Notes under the pieces: model-generated
What the model was told of the DNA's origin: nothing
What the model saw: only the letters and a program-made list of their open reading frames with translations
Databases searched by the model: none
In this document: positions 11,101 to 23,100 of the stretch, piece after piece
Layout of the letters: the number at the start of each line of letters is the position of its first letter
Position numbering within the stretch: position 1 is the stretch's first letter
Assembly (NCBI RefSeq): GCF_947179515.1
Contig: NC_067482.1
Span: 76,373,080-76,437,079, forward strand
DNA from: Apodemus sylvaticus
Lineage: Eukaryota > Chordata > Mammalia > Rodentia > Muridae
Direction: 5' to 3'
DNA length: 64,000 nucleotides
Made by a program: the position numbers and the translations under genes

Positions 11101-14100
11101 TGTTTCTTAGGTGAGAAGTTCTTTAGGGTAGAAACATGGGAAAGCTGAACTTCTATACTCGTGTGTAGTGTGTTACAGTCCTTATATTCATGTGTAGTGT
11201 GTTTAATGCTTGGTTTCCTTTCCTCTTGACAGTGATGCTTTTTAAATTTCTCCTAAACTGTTGAATATGGTGCATTTGTGTAGTAGCAAGAATCTACTAA
11301 GGAAATAGGATTTTACTAGATTGTGTTGCAGCATGGCCTCGTATGTGTCTCTCTAAGCCGGCCATATCATTGCTGGGACTCATGTAGTTTCCTATGTTGC
11401 AGGCTTAATACTCAGATGAGTGGTGTGCCTCTTTTCTTTTGAGATAGGTTTCATCAAGAGTGACCTTGGCCTCCTGCCACCACCTCCCAGATGCTGGGAT
11501 CCCAGGTGTGCTGTTATGCCCAGCAGTTGATAAGTTTTAAGAATTTTTGCCTCCCAAGTGCTAGGATTAAAGATGTACGCCACCACAATTTGAGGCCAGT
11601 CTGCTCTACAGATTGAGTTCCAGGACAACACAGAGAAACCCTGGCTCAAATATAATACATAATAACATAAATATATGTTGTATGTAGTATATAAATTATA
11701 TAATGTGAGCATATAAAATAATAATTTTTATGAACAGAAATGCCCATTTGCCCACAGGTCTTACCTACTTTTCAGTTTTTAAACCAATTAAACCAGCTTG
11801 CTTTGATTTATTTCTTAGGGTGGGGGGATAATATGCGCACGCATGTGGCTACTTGTGAGGCCAGGGGTGGGCAGCACCTCTGGACCTGGAGCTGTGGAAC
11901 ATAGGATGAAGGCAGGGACTCTGGTGCTCTGCTGGGGCAGCAAGTTCTCGTAATTGTTGAGCCATCTCACTAGCCCCAGGAACAGTTGTCTGTGTAGAAA
12001 CAAAAAAACTTGGGTGTGGGTTGTCCCCTTCCTTATGTACAATGTCTGGTCACTAATGGAATGTTCTTTACCTTTTGTAAACAATTCTGAAAAACCTTTT
12101 TTTCCCCTTAGCCCGATGCGTATGACCTGATGGTTCGTGAGCTTGGCTTTGAAATGAAGGCACAGCCCTCTAACAGGATGAAAACAGAAGAGGAACTAGC
12201 AAAGGAGGAGCAAGAGAGGCTCAGGAAGCTGGAGGTGCGGGGACTGGGAACTGAGTGGCCAACACAGCTGGACACGCGAGAGGCTGAGCTCGCCCACGGA
12301 GGGCTGAGTGCGCAGACTGTCTTTTATAAGCTTTTCTGCTCTATCTTAGAAGATGGGCCGGATTGTGCTGTGTTTAAATTTTATGTTGGTACAGACATAA
12401 ATGTCTTTTTCATTTGTAAGAATGATCATATGAAGTAAAATACAAACAGTATATGAGGCCTTACTTTGTAACAGTCTCCCACAAACAACTGCTGGCACCA
12501 GAGTGGGTATGTCACCTTGTAAACCGTTGCCTGTGCATTCAGGGTCTTAGTTTATTGTGTTTAAGCAGATACTGTGTGGCTGGCTGCTTTAGTATGCTGC
12601 CATGGGAGTCTTTGGTGCCTCTGCGTTGGTAGAGATTTGATGAACACAGCTTGTGACTTCTCTTTCCTTGATGCCTTAGGCGGAAAGACTTCAAAGAATG
12701 CTTGGAAAAGATGAACGTGAAAATAAAAAGAAACCAAAACATACATCAGCAGATGATTTAAATGATGGCTTCATACTGGATAAAGATGACAGGCGTTTGC
12801 TTTCTTACAAGGTAAGGCGTCCCCTGCCCCCTTTAAAAACCACATTTTCTAGTATTCATTCACTATAGCTGGAATACTGAAACCTATAAGCAATTTCTGT
12901 CACATCTCATATATTTAGAGCATGGCAGCTGTCAGGTTTTAAAGAGAAGATGGCAGTGATGCTGTCCTTCTTCTAGAGAAGGAACTGGAGCATAACCACA
13001 CAGACGAGGCGTCTCTCGCTGGTCCTCAGTTGTTGGCATCTACCATTCCCAGTGTAGTCTTTAAACTGGTGATCTATTTGGATTGGTATACAATTGACAG
13101 AGCTAATTCATGGTTAATAATTGTTACCAATAACAATTATTTGATTTGGGGGCGTGGAGGATAGGCTCCTGCTGTGTAGCCCAAGAGAGGCTGGAACTCA
13201 CTGTGCTACCTTCTAAGTTCTAGGACTAGAGAGATTGCCACCATGAATATTTATGAATGAAGTGATTAGTTCCTGGTGCCATTTGTTTATTATGTGGTGC
13301 TGGGGACTGAAGCCGGGCCTCATTTGTTCGGGATGCATTCTGTGCTACTAAATTATATCCTTGGTACTAGTGTACTTTTTAGTCAAGAACTTTTATAAAA
13401 TACCAGTGATTTTTAGACTGTATTAGCTAGAGCTCAGGGAAGGAAAATAGGCCTACTGTTTTGTGAAGGGTCTGATATAAAACTGGGTGTTAAAAATGCC
13501 AAAAAAAACCCTGGTGGTGGTGATAAAAACGCCTTTAATTGTAGCACCTTTTTTGGGGGGGGGGATTTGGTTTTTTCAAGACAGGATTTCTCTGTATAGC
13601 CCTGGCTGTCCTGGAACTCATTCTGTAGACCAGGCTGGCCTTGAACTCAGAAATCTGAGTTCCGACTGAACTCAGAACTGCCTCTGCCTCCCAGAGTGCT
13701 AGGATTACAGGCATGCGCTACCACCACCCAGCTTAATTGTAGCACTTGGAAGGCAGAGGTTGCTGGATCTCTGAGTCTGAGGCCTAGTTCCAGGGCAGCC
13801 AGAAATCCTGGCTATACACAGAAATCCTGTCTCAAAACAAAAATACCAAAAAAGCCACTACCCTGTACAGGTCCAGCCCCGAGGTCCTATTGTCTCCTCT
13901 GTTTCCTAGCCCCACCCCACCCCCAGGCCCTCACTGGATACCATCAGCATTTCACTTTTATAAGCTCTGGCAAAACCCAAACTTTTTCCAATATCCCAGC
14001 TCAAGGTTCTCTGAGCTGTAACTCCACTAGATATTTAAGGGGTTGGTGCCACCTTTTGCTGAGCCTTGGTAAAGGCCTTATTGATGCAAGAGAAGGTGAC

Positions 14101-17100
14101 CGTGTGGGTAGGCCAGGAAGTCCAGGGGCGAGAGGAGACCCAAGCATGTATGTTCCTTAATAATCCCCATGAGAGGGACTGAACCCTGCTAACCCCTCCT
14201 GAGAGCAGGCTTTCCTGACTTCAAGACCTTCCTCTAGGCCTCTCTCAGTGCCCCGGCCCCTCTCACAGCTCCACAGAGGACCAAGCTTCAAATGCTCAGG
14301 GAACTAACCAAAGCACCACAGGAAAGCTTCAGTTCCTGTGGTGTTCCCATATCAGGGGAGTGGACAAGGCAGCCCAAGGAGATGAGAAAGAAAAATACCA
14401 CATTGCCTTGGTATGCTGGTGCTGCTGCAGAATGTTCTAACCGTGGTCACCATGGTCTTCTAGGATGGGAAGATGAACATTGAAGATGTCCAGGAAGAGC
14501 AAAGCAAGGAAGCAGATGGCCAAGAGAGTGAGCAGGAAGAGGGGGAAGATGAAGAGAGCCACGAGGACCCAGAAGAGAGTGAGGATGCAGACAGCCACTC
14601 AGACCTGGAATCTAATGCAGAGAGTGAGGAGGAAAACGAGACACCGCAGACAGAGCCGCGCCAGACTCCTGCGGGGAGGTTGCCGGGGGATGACCGGAAA
14701 GCTCCAGAGGCTGCTGGAGCCGAGCTGCCCTATGTCTTTGCAGGTGACATAGTCTTTCCTGTTTTCAGGCTGGGATTCAGTCCCAGCCTTGGCGGGGTTT
14801 GTTGTTTTCTAAATAAGGGCCACAGTGTATACTTGTGAGTCTCCCTCCCTGGAGATGCAATTGTGAGTGCATGGTCACATTCCCACTTGTGAAATCTCTG
14901 CTGTGTGCCTGTTGTCATCCTTGGTATCTGTGGGTCTTCCTATTAGCATGACTTCCATTGATTCCATGGCCACAGAGTTCTGTGGCTACACAGATGAAGC
15001 AGGCACCTTTCTGCAGCAGGATGTAGATTGGATTCCTGGCCATCTGTACAAAGGCTTTACTCCCGGACACTCCAGCCACAACAAATACCTTTTATCAAAT
15101 GTAGTGTTCTTTGATCTGAAACATAGAGAAAAGCTCTCCAGTGATAGCAGGCAGCCCTGACTTGTTCTGTGACTGAAGGTTAGGTCCAGAAAAGGTAAGT
15201 AATGAGCAAAGCTGACTTCCATGCAGAAGACTTGATCTGCGGGTCTCAGGAAATGGATTTGTTTCATGCATGTGCGTCAATCCTGGCTGACATCTGTACT
15301 GAAACCAGCATTGCCACAGAGATGCCTCATGGTTTGTGGATCTTCAGGCAAATTACTATTTGATGAAATTCATAGGTCATCTTTCCTTTGGTGCTGTCCT
15401 CAGGTATATGATTCTTAAGTATAGTCATTTAAGAAATGTCAGACTCCCTGGATAAGAGTAGATATGTATGAGGATAAACAAACACCTTATATATCATTTA
15501 AGTTAAATAATTTTTCATAAAGTGGAGGAGCCTACACTACAGTGCCTACACTGTAAGTGGCCATGTGGATTGTTGTCCTGTTGAAGGTTAACTGTGAATA
15601 TGTTTTGTGTTTTTGATAGCTCCTGAATCCTTTGAGGAACTGAGGGTTTTATTATCAGGAAGATCAACGGAAGAACAGCTTTTGGTGGTGGAGAGAATTC
15701 AGAAGTGCAACCATCCAAGTCTTGCAGTAGGAAACAAAGCAAAACTGGAAGTACGCTGGGATGGAGGTGTTGGTATTGGAGTATCAGCATAGTCCCGGCT
15801 CTGTGGATGCTAGACTTGTCGGGAGGTGCACAGTGCCAAGTGTCTTGGGGTTGGCTCAGGGCCTGTCTTCCCATTCGTTACCGCTGTGGTGACACCGGAA
15901 CGTGCTTAATGAGGAGCAGAGAGCCCCACGTGGCATCAAGCTTCTCTCTGCCTCAGAGAAGCCCTGTTCCCCTCGTGTCACATGTCAAGAAACTGAGACT
16001 CACAGCCCATCAGGTGGCTCCATTCCTTACAGGGATTATCCTATCCTTGTCTAGACCATGCAAGACTGCAGCTTTCTTCTTTGTTGTTGGTGGTGGTGGT
16101 GGTGATGTATCTTCCATTTTGTTTGTGATAAAGGATTTCACTGTATCTTTGGATGCCCTGGAACTCTATAGGCCAGACTGGCCTCAAACTCTCAGTGATC
16201 TCCCTGCCTCTGCTTTCTGAGTGCTGGGATTATAGGTGTGCACCACCACACCCAGCTTTGTTTTGTTTTTGAGATGGTCTCATACTTTGTGACCCAGAGG
16301 GCTTCAAACTTTTGTCTGTCTTGGCTTCTGAGTACTGAGGTAATTGGCATGAGCTACCTCCCATGCCTCAATCATTGCTTGGTTTTTATAAATTATACAC
16401 AGCTGCCATTCCATAAAGACCATGTCTGTTTCTCCTGAAGTCCTTGGTCCCGCTGAGCTCTGACCAGCATGCAGGTGTTCTGGGAGTTGTAGGTTGTGGT
16501 TTCACATTTGGTATTGGCACTAAGTGATTTCCCAATCTGTGTCCCTGCAGAAATTGTTTGGCTTCCTTTTGCAATACATAGGAGATTTGGCCACAGACAG
16601 CACACCAGACCTCAAGACCATCGATAAGTTGGTTGTGTAAGTAAAAATGTTTGTAGAGGAATAGATGGCTGAATTGGATAGTTTTATAATATCTAATGTT
16701 ATAATCCACATGTGGTATCATTGTGGCAGTCAGTGGCAGTATGGCCTTAGAGGGCAGGTGACTGCCCTCAGGGAAATGGAGACCACACAGCCATGGCCAT
16801 AACTTGCTCACAACATTCCCCTCTGACATATGCTACCCGTGCAGGAATGAGATAATCTTAGATTACCAATAAGTTGACTCCAAAACAAAGCTAGTAAGCC
16901 TTTCAGTTTATAGCATTAGTACATTACTTTGTATTTGTTTCATTTAGGACACCCCTCTGGGTGGGTTTAGAGGCATTTGGGCCTTGTCTCCCTGGAACTA
17001 CACAGGAGGTGCTTTGCTTGTCCACTTGTCTTGCCCAAGGGTGGCTATAGAAGCTTTGGCCTTTAGCACAGTTATAACCTGTGACCCCTGTGGTGGTTTC

Positions 17101-20100
17101 GTGCTCCCTGTATGGTAGCTGGAAGATCAAAAGAAACAGATCTCTGTCAGGAGCTTTGTAGTGGCATGTGGGATAAGGGAAAGTCTGCACCTGGAGGGGG
17201 CACTCCCCAGCCACTTTGTACTGCGTAACTAGCCTATGTGCCACCTGCATGTACACAAAGATGCACAAGCACAGTGTTGGTGAGGAGGAGTAAGCTCATG
17301 TGAAGTGCTACGGATGAAGTGCTGAAGAGGCACTTTTCTTACTGATGGCTACCCTTTCTGGTGGTCCAGGTGACATTTTGTTTTTTGGTTTTGTTTGTTT
17401 TTTGTTTCAAGACAGGGTTTCTCTGTGTAGCCCTGGCTGCCCTGGAACTCACTCTGTAGACCAGGCTTGTATGTGGTAAGCAGAGACAGGTTGACACTTA
17501 GAATATGTTCCCAACAGTATTTTTACCTCACATATCCTGCCACCACTCAAACACTATGACCAGAATTTTAGAAAGTGGCAAAAACAGTATAATTATAAAA
17601 TGCTCCTTGAAATGTCACCTGGGCTAGGCGGTGGTGGAGCACGCCTTTAATCCCAGCACTTGGGAGGCCGAGGCAGGCAGATCTTTGAGTTCAAGGACAG
17701 CCTGATCTACAGACTGAGTTCCAGGGCAGCCAGGGCTACACAGAGAAACCTTGTCTTGAAACAAAAAACAAACAAACAAACAAAAACAAAAAACAAAATG
17801 TCACCTGGACCACCAAAAAGGGTAGCCATCAGTAAGAAAAGTGCCTCTTCAGACTGGCCTCATTTCAGCAACAGAGTGCTGCCTTCTGTGCAGGAAACAG
17901 GGTTCAGTACCCAGCAACCAGAAAGCAAAAACATATGTCCATTTGCAGGCTACCTGCTCTTCCTTGCTGAGTCAGCGACTGCGCGGGATCATAGTTCTGA
18001 GATTTGTTGTTTTGGTTATTTGCTTTTGTTACCTAAAGTAATCTCTTATGCTTTTGTTTAACAGGCACTTATACAATCTTTGCCAGATGTTCCCTGAATC
18101 TGCAAGTGACTCCATAAGATTTGTTCTCCGAGATGCCATGCACGAGATGGAGGAAATGATTGAGACCAAAGGCCGGGCAGTGTTTCCAGGCTTGGATGTG
18201 GTAAGCAGAGACAGGGCTCATCAGATCATTTCTTTGCATCCACTGGGAACCAAGTGCATTTTATCAGCTGTACAGAATGGTTGGCATTGTGTACTATGCT
18301 CGTGGCTTAGAGAAGTTCGCTGTCCCTTAGGTGTCCAGCCTGTGAGCCCATGTGTCCCACATTTCCCATGAATGTGGCTGGATACATTTGTAGATGACGT
18401 GTCATGTTGAAAGGTGACAGCGTGAACACCCCTCCTAGATCTTCCAGAATGATCTGAGAGAACTGCAACAGGATATGAGGGGAGCATAGAGTCTTTGTTC
18501 TTTTCTTTTGTTTAATTTGATGTTCTAGGGTTTTTTGGGGTTTTTTTTTTTGGTTTTTTTTACTTACACACTTTATATCTTGCTCACTGCCTCCCATAAT
18601 CCCCCCCTCCCCTTCCCCGAGTGCAGGGGGGCTCCCCTGGGTATCTCCCCCACACCCTGGCACTTCATGTCTCTGGGATCCCAGATGCTTCCTCTCCCAC
18701 TGAGGCCAGACGAGATGGTCCAGCTAGAACATCTCCCATGTACAGGTAGCAGCTTTTAGGATAGCCAGCACTCCATTTGTTTGGGCTCACACGAAGGCCA
18801 AGATGCACATCTGCTACGTATGTGTGGGAGGCCTGGGTCCAGCCCGTGAGGGTACGTTCTTAATGATTGATATATAGGAGAATTCTGGCTTGATAGGGCT
18901 GTATCAAATCTTAATGGTAGAGATGGAGTTTAAGACAAACAAAACCACTTTCTGCAGAATGATTCCAGCCCTGGGAATGAATTTCTCAACATTCTCTCAA
19001 ATGTTGAGAAATATTTAAGTCTCCGAGATTTTAACAGTTGTGTCCTACTCTCATGCTTCATCTTTGACTGAATTAGCACCTTTGAAGAACACTGAGAAGT
19101 GCTCGCTACTTCATTTTCTTGTTTGTGTTGAAATGAGTCAGCAGTGACTCACAGGTGCTGATTTTTTTTTTTTTTTTTTTTTTTGGTTTTTTGGATTTGT
19201 TTTTTTGAGATAGGGAGTCTCTGTATAGCCCTGGCTGTCCTGGAACTCTGTAGACCAGGCTGGCCTCGAACTCAGAAATCTGCCTTCCTCTGCCTCCCAG
19301 AGTGCTGGGATTACAGGCGTGCGCCACCACCGCCGGCTCACTGAAGCTTTTGTTACTGTTTTTTATATGCATGCTGAAAGCTGGCTGGCCTGAGGCAGCT
19401 AATGAGTAAGGTGTGTCTTCTTGACCCTCCCAGCTCACACTTGTCTACTTGAGCCAGGGCTGTTGAGTGCTACTGTAGACATTAATTTGGGGTGGGAGGG
19501 TCTTAATTAAGTCCCAAGTCCTTTCCAGCCACATGGCCATGTGTGGGCTCCTCATCCTTTCTCAGCAGCTCCTTTGTTGGGGGTGGAGGCGCTAATTATA
19601 CTTAGACCTGCTCAGATACCTCAGGTAAGCTGAGTGTCCATGGTGCACTAAACTGCACATGCCCCTGCGGCGCTGGGACACGGCTGCCAGTACAGTAGTA
19701 ACTACATAGCTCATACTGTGGTTCTGTTGCTGCTACACTAAGGAGCTGTGCTGTCTAGAAGCTTGCCAGGCCATGGAGCTAGCAAGGCTCCCTTCTCCTC
19801 ACCTTAAATTGGGGTGGGGAATCTCATCATTCTACAGCGATAAAGAGTCCCTGCCTGACCAGAAGGAAGTGAGTTCTATTAGTATCTGCCTGCTAGTTCC
19901 TAAGTATGCTTGATCAAATCTGTAAAGCTCTGGGTGCACTGGAGGGTTTCCTGGGGCCTTTGGCTATTCCTGCTTTCACATAAGCTTGGAGGACTACAGG
20001 TACTGGCTGCTGAGACATGGCTATACCCTACTTAGCAGACACAGGATATCACTTGGTGTCCAGTGAGGCAAGCACATCCCTAGCTTTGTTACCATGAAGC

Positions 20101-23100
20101 CCCAGTTCTTCAGGCTAGAGGTGAGGTTGAAGACCATTCCAAGCTCAGGGTAAAACAAATGCATACTTCTGGACATTCCAAATGAGCCAGCTATGTGTAG
20201 GAAGGCATGGGAGTGCTGCTGTGTCCTGGGAGGTGTTGAGGGAGGCCCTGACCTAGAGTGAGTCGTGGTGGCTTGTCAATGCCTGCCATATCTCACCAGA
20301 ACTTTTAAGACCAGTTGTGCTATGGGATCTCTTAAACATCACGTTCCCTTTAATTTGTATTGTAATACTTCCTTTCTAGCTCATTTATTTGAAAATCACT
20401 GGGCTGTTATTTCCAACCTCTGATTTCTGGCATCCAGTTGTGACCCCTGCCCTGATCTGTATGAGCCAGATGCTTACTAAGGTGGGTTCCATCTTCAAAG
20501 GTGGGTGGAGTCATCACATCTCAGGACTATATTAAACAAGAGTGTACTTTCACATCCCAACAGCCTGGTGACACAAGGGTCACATGAATCCAGCGGTTCA
20601 AACTTGAACAGTATAGAAAGCCTGTCTCAAAATAACAAAATAAGTACATAGTTATTGACCATTAAGATTTGGCATAAAATTGGTCATCTTAAAGGGCTTA
20701 TGAGAACCTGTGAGGATCAGAAGTTCCAAGGTCAGACTGCAGCCTTGGCCCAGTCCCAGAGCTCCCTGTATGAGCCGCTCCAGATAGAGTCGGAGTGGAG
20801 AGAGCTGGGGTGGGAGGTTTGACTCAGCAGTATGAAATTATACAGAGTGTGACTCGAAAGCATGCCCCATGCTTGCGTAGCCTTCCTAATCAGTAAGCCT
20901 CTTTTTTAGCGTGTAGGGCTTCCCGTGATACTCAGTGGGGTGCAAGTTGTCTGCCCAGTGTAGTGTTCTAGAACATGGTTCCAGAGCAGTAACTGTTTCT
21001 GTGGTTCCTTCCTAGTGTCCAGTCATGTCCCTACAAGATGTGATCAAGGGTCTCTTTGTGTGCTGCTTGTTCCTGGAGTATGTGTCTCTGTCTCGGAGGT
21101 TCATCCCTGAGCTTTTAAATTTTCTACTTGGGATTCTTTATATAGCAACTCCAAACACGAAGAGCCAAGGTGAGTTGATTATGGAGACTTGTAAATATGC
21201 ATTAGTTTGCCAGGCAGTGATGGCACACGCCTTTCATCCCAGCACTTGGGAGGCAGAGGCAGGAGGATTTCTGAGTTCGAGGCTAGCCTTGTCTACAGAG
21301 TGAGTTTCAGGACAGCCAGGGCTACACAGAAAAAACGTGTCTCAAAAAAACCCAAAAAATAATAATTATTATATATATTATATATATATATATATAATAT
21401 TATATACATATATTATTATATATATATATATACACACACACACATATATATATTAGTTTTTGTTTTTTACATATGCATTCTGAAAAGTTGAGAGAACATT
21501 GAAAAACCTCTGAAGTCTGTAATCCTGGAAAGAACAGTCTGTCTCGGAATCAGTGTGTGCATGCCTACACAGTGCATACTCACCTCACACATAGATCTTC
21601 ATCTCTCCATGTAAAGTATTGCAGCACATGTTAGGTGTTGGGATTTTCAGTATTTGGGACTAAATACATTATGAAAATGAATCTTACCTTCCTCTTTCAC
21701 ACTTTAGGGAGGAAGGGTAATCAGGATTGAGGCCGATCCTTATTATCCTTTTTATTATTAAGATACAGCCTCAACCAGATGTGGAGGTGCATGCCTTTAG
21801 TCCCAATCCCAGAACTTGGGAGACAGAAGCAGGTGGATCACTGGGTCCAAGGCTAACCTTGTCTACAGAGCAAGTTCTCGGGCAGCCAGAGAAATCCTAT
21901 GTAATAATAGCAACAATAATAATACAGTGCCTTTTTCCTAGTTTGGTCTCAAATCCCTAAACTCAAATGATTTCCTGCCTCTGCCTCCCGCGTAGCTGAA
22001 ACTACAGGTGTGCACCACCACTCCTGCTCTTCACTGCATATGGGCAGCACTGCTCAGGGCAGTGTCTGTAAGCTGAGCCTCGAGGGAGGAGAGCTAGAGG
22101 GAGACAGAGTACGGGAGATTCCAAGTCTTAACTGGTTTCTTTCCCTGGTCACTGCTGTCTGTTCCTGTGGCTGCCATTTCCATTCATAAGACTGAAACAG
22201 CGCAGCTCGAGTTGCATGTAATGTCGCTAAGCGCCCTGCAGTCAGGCGCCCTCAACTGAAGCTAGGCAGTGGCTCAGTTCAGTCCTCCATGCCCCATCCC
22301 TTGGGCTTCTCGTCACATGATGTCCCTGCACAGAGCCCCCTTTGTGGTACTGCTCGAGGAACACTGGCTGACCCTGGGAATCAGGCCTGGCCTAAGAACA
22401 AGCCATCTAGCTTGACCTGTCACAGATGGTGCAGGTCCCTGGAGAGGATCCTGCAGCAGAAAGAGCATGGACTAGAGTGCAGTCAAGACGGGCCTGTGGC
22501 CTAGTAAGAGACTGAAACAAGCGGGCCATCCACTGCCCCCACGGCGTACCCAGCAACGTCCCCTTCACTACGCCTGAACTCTGCCCCAGCCCGCTCCTCT
22601 CCCCATCAGTAACCAACGCCTCCAGACCTTTGCTAATGTCCTTTCTGTTCTTACTCATCCTCGGCCTGCTCAGACCCCTGAGGACCTCTGCTACCCCTCT
22701 CCAGCGTTCTGGCAGCTCTTCATTCTGTTTTACTTCTGGAATCTGTTTTTGCTTTCTTTATATCTAGTTGATTTATCTGTAAGGGTGCTGGCATGACAGC
22801 CCTACAAGAGGATACGGCTGCCTTGCCCATGCCCTAAGTGCTTAAACCATGTGTGTAACACGAAGAAGGCCATGGGGACGTGTTGCTAGCAGGCTTCTAA
22901 GTTAAGTTAGGCGCCCTGCCTGCCTTCCCCATCCCCTCTGGAGCTTTCCTCACAGGAATCTACTTATTTATTTACTTGTTTGTTTGTTTTGGTTTTGGTT
23001 TTTCAAGACAGTTTCTCTCTGTGAACCCTAGCTGTCCTGAAACTCAGTCTAAGCCAGGTTAGCCTTGAACTCAGAGACCTACCTGCCTTCCCCTCCTGAA

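Larger units (their letters stand above)
10721..12111 (+). other. Nop14: Nop14 intron 5
   Basis: Contains old SINE pieces: minus B1 10880-11017, a B1-like fragment pair in opposite directions at 11430-11651, and a minus-strand B3 at 11818-11979. The rest is unremarkable. Confidence 0.7.
12812..14463 (+). other. Nop14: Nop14 intron 7
   Basis: Holds a degraded minus B1 (about 13150-13245), a degraded tRNA-derived SINE (about 13280-13390) and the nested B1 pair at 13500-13845. The open frame at 13696-14160 is SINE plus adjacent sequence, not a gene. Confidence 0.7.
16637..18064 (+). other. Nop14: Nop14 intron 10
   Basis: Contains the inverted-repeat structure described separately: partial B1 17379-17467, copied exon 11 donor 17461-17490, and B1 17623-17795 with its flank. 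The first 700 bp look unique. Confidence 0.8.
18201..20379 (+). other. Nop14: Nop14 intron 11
   Basis: An L1 3' fragment (about 18540-18850) and a minus B1 (19163-19338) occupy the first half. I see nothing recognisable in 19340-20379. Confidence 0.7.
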
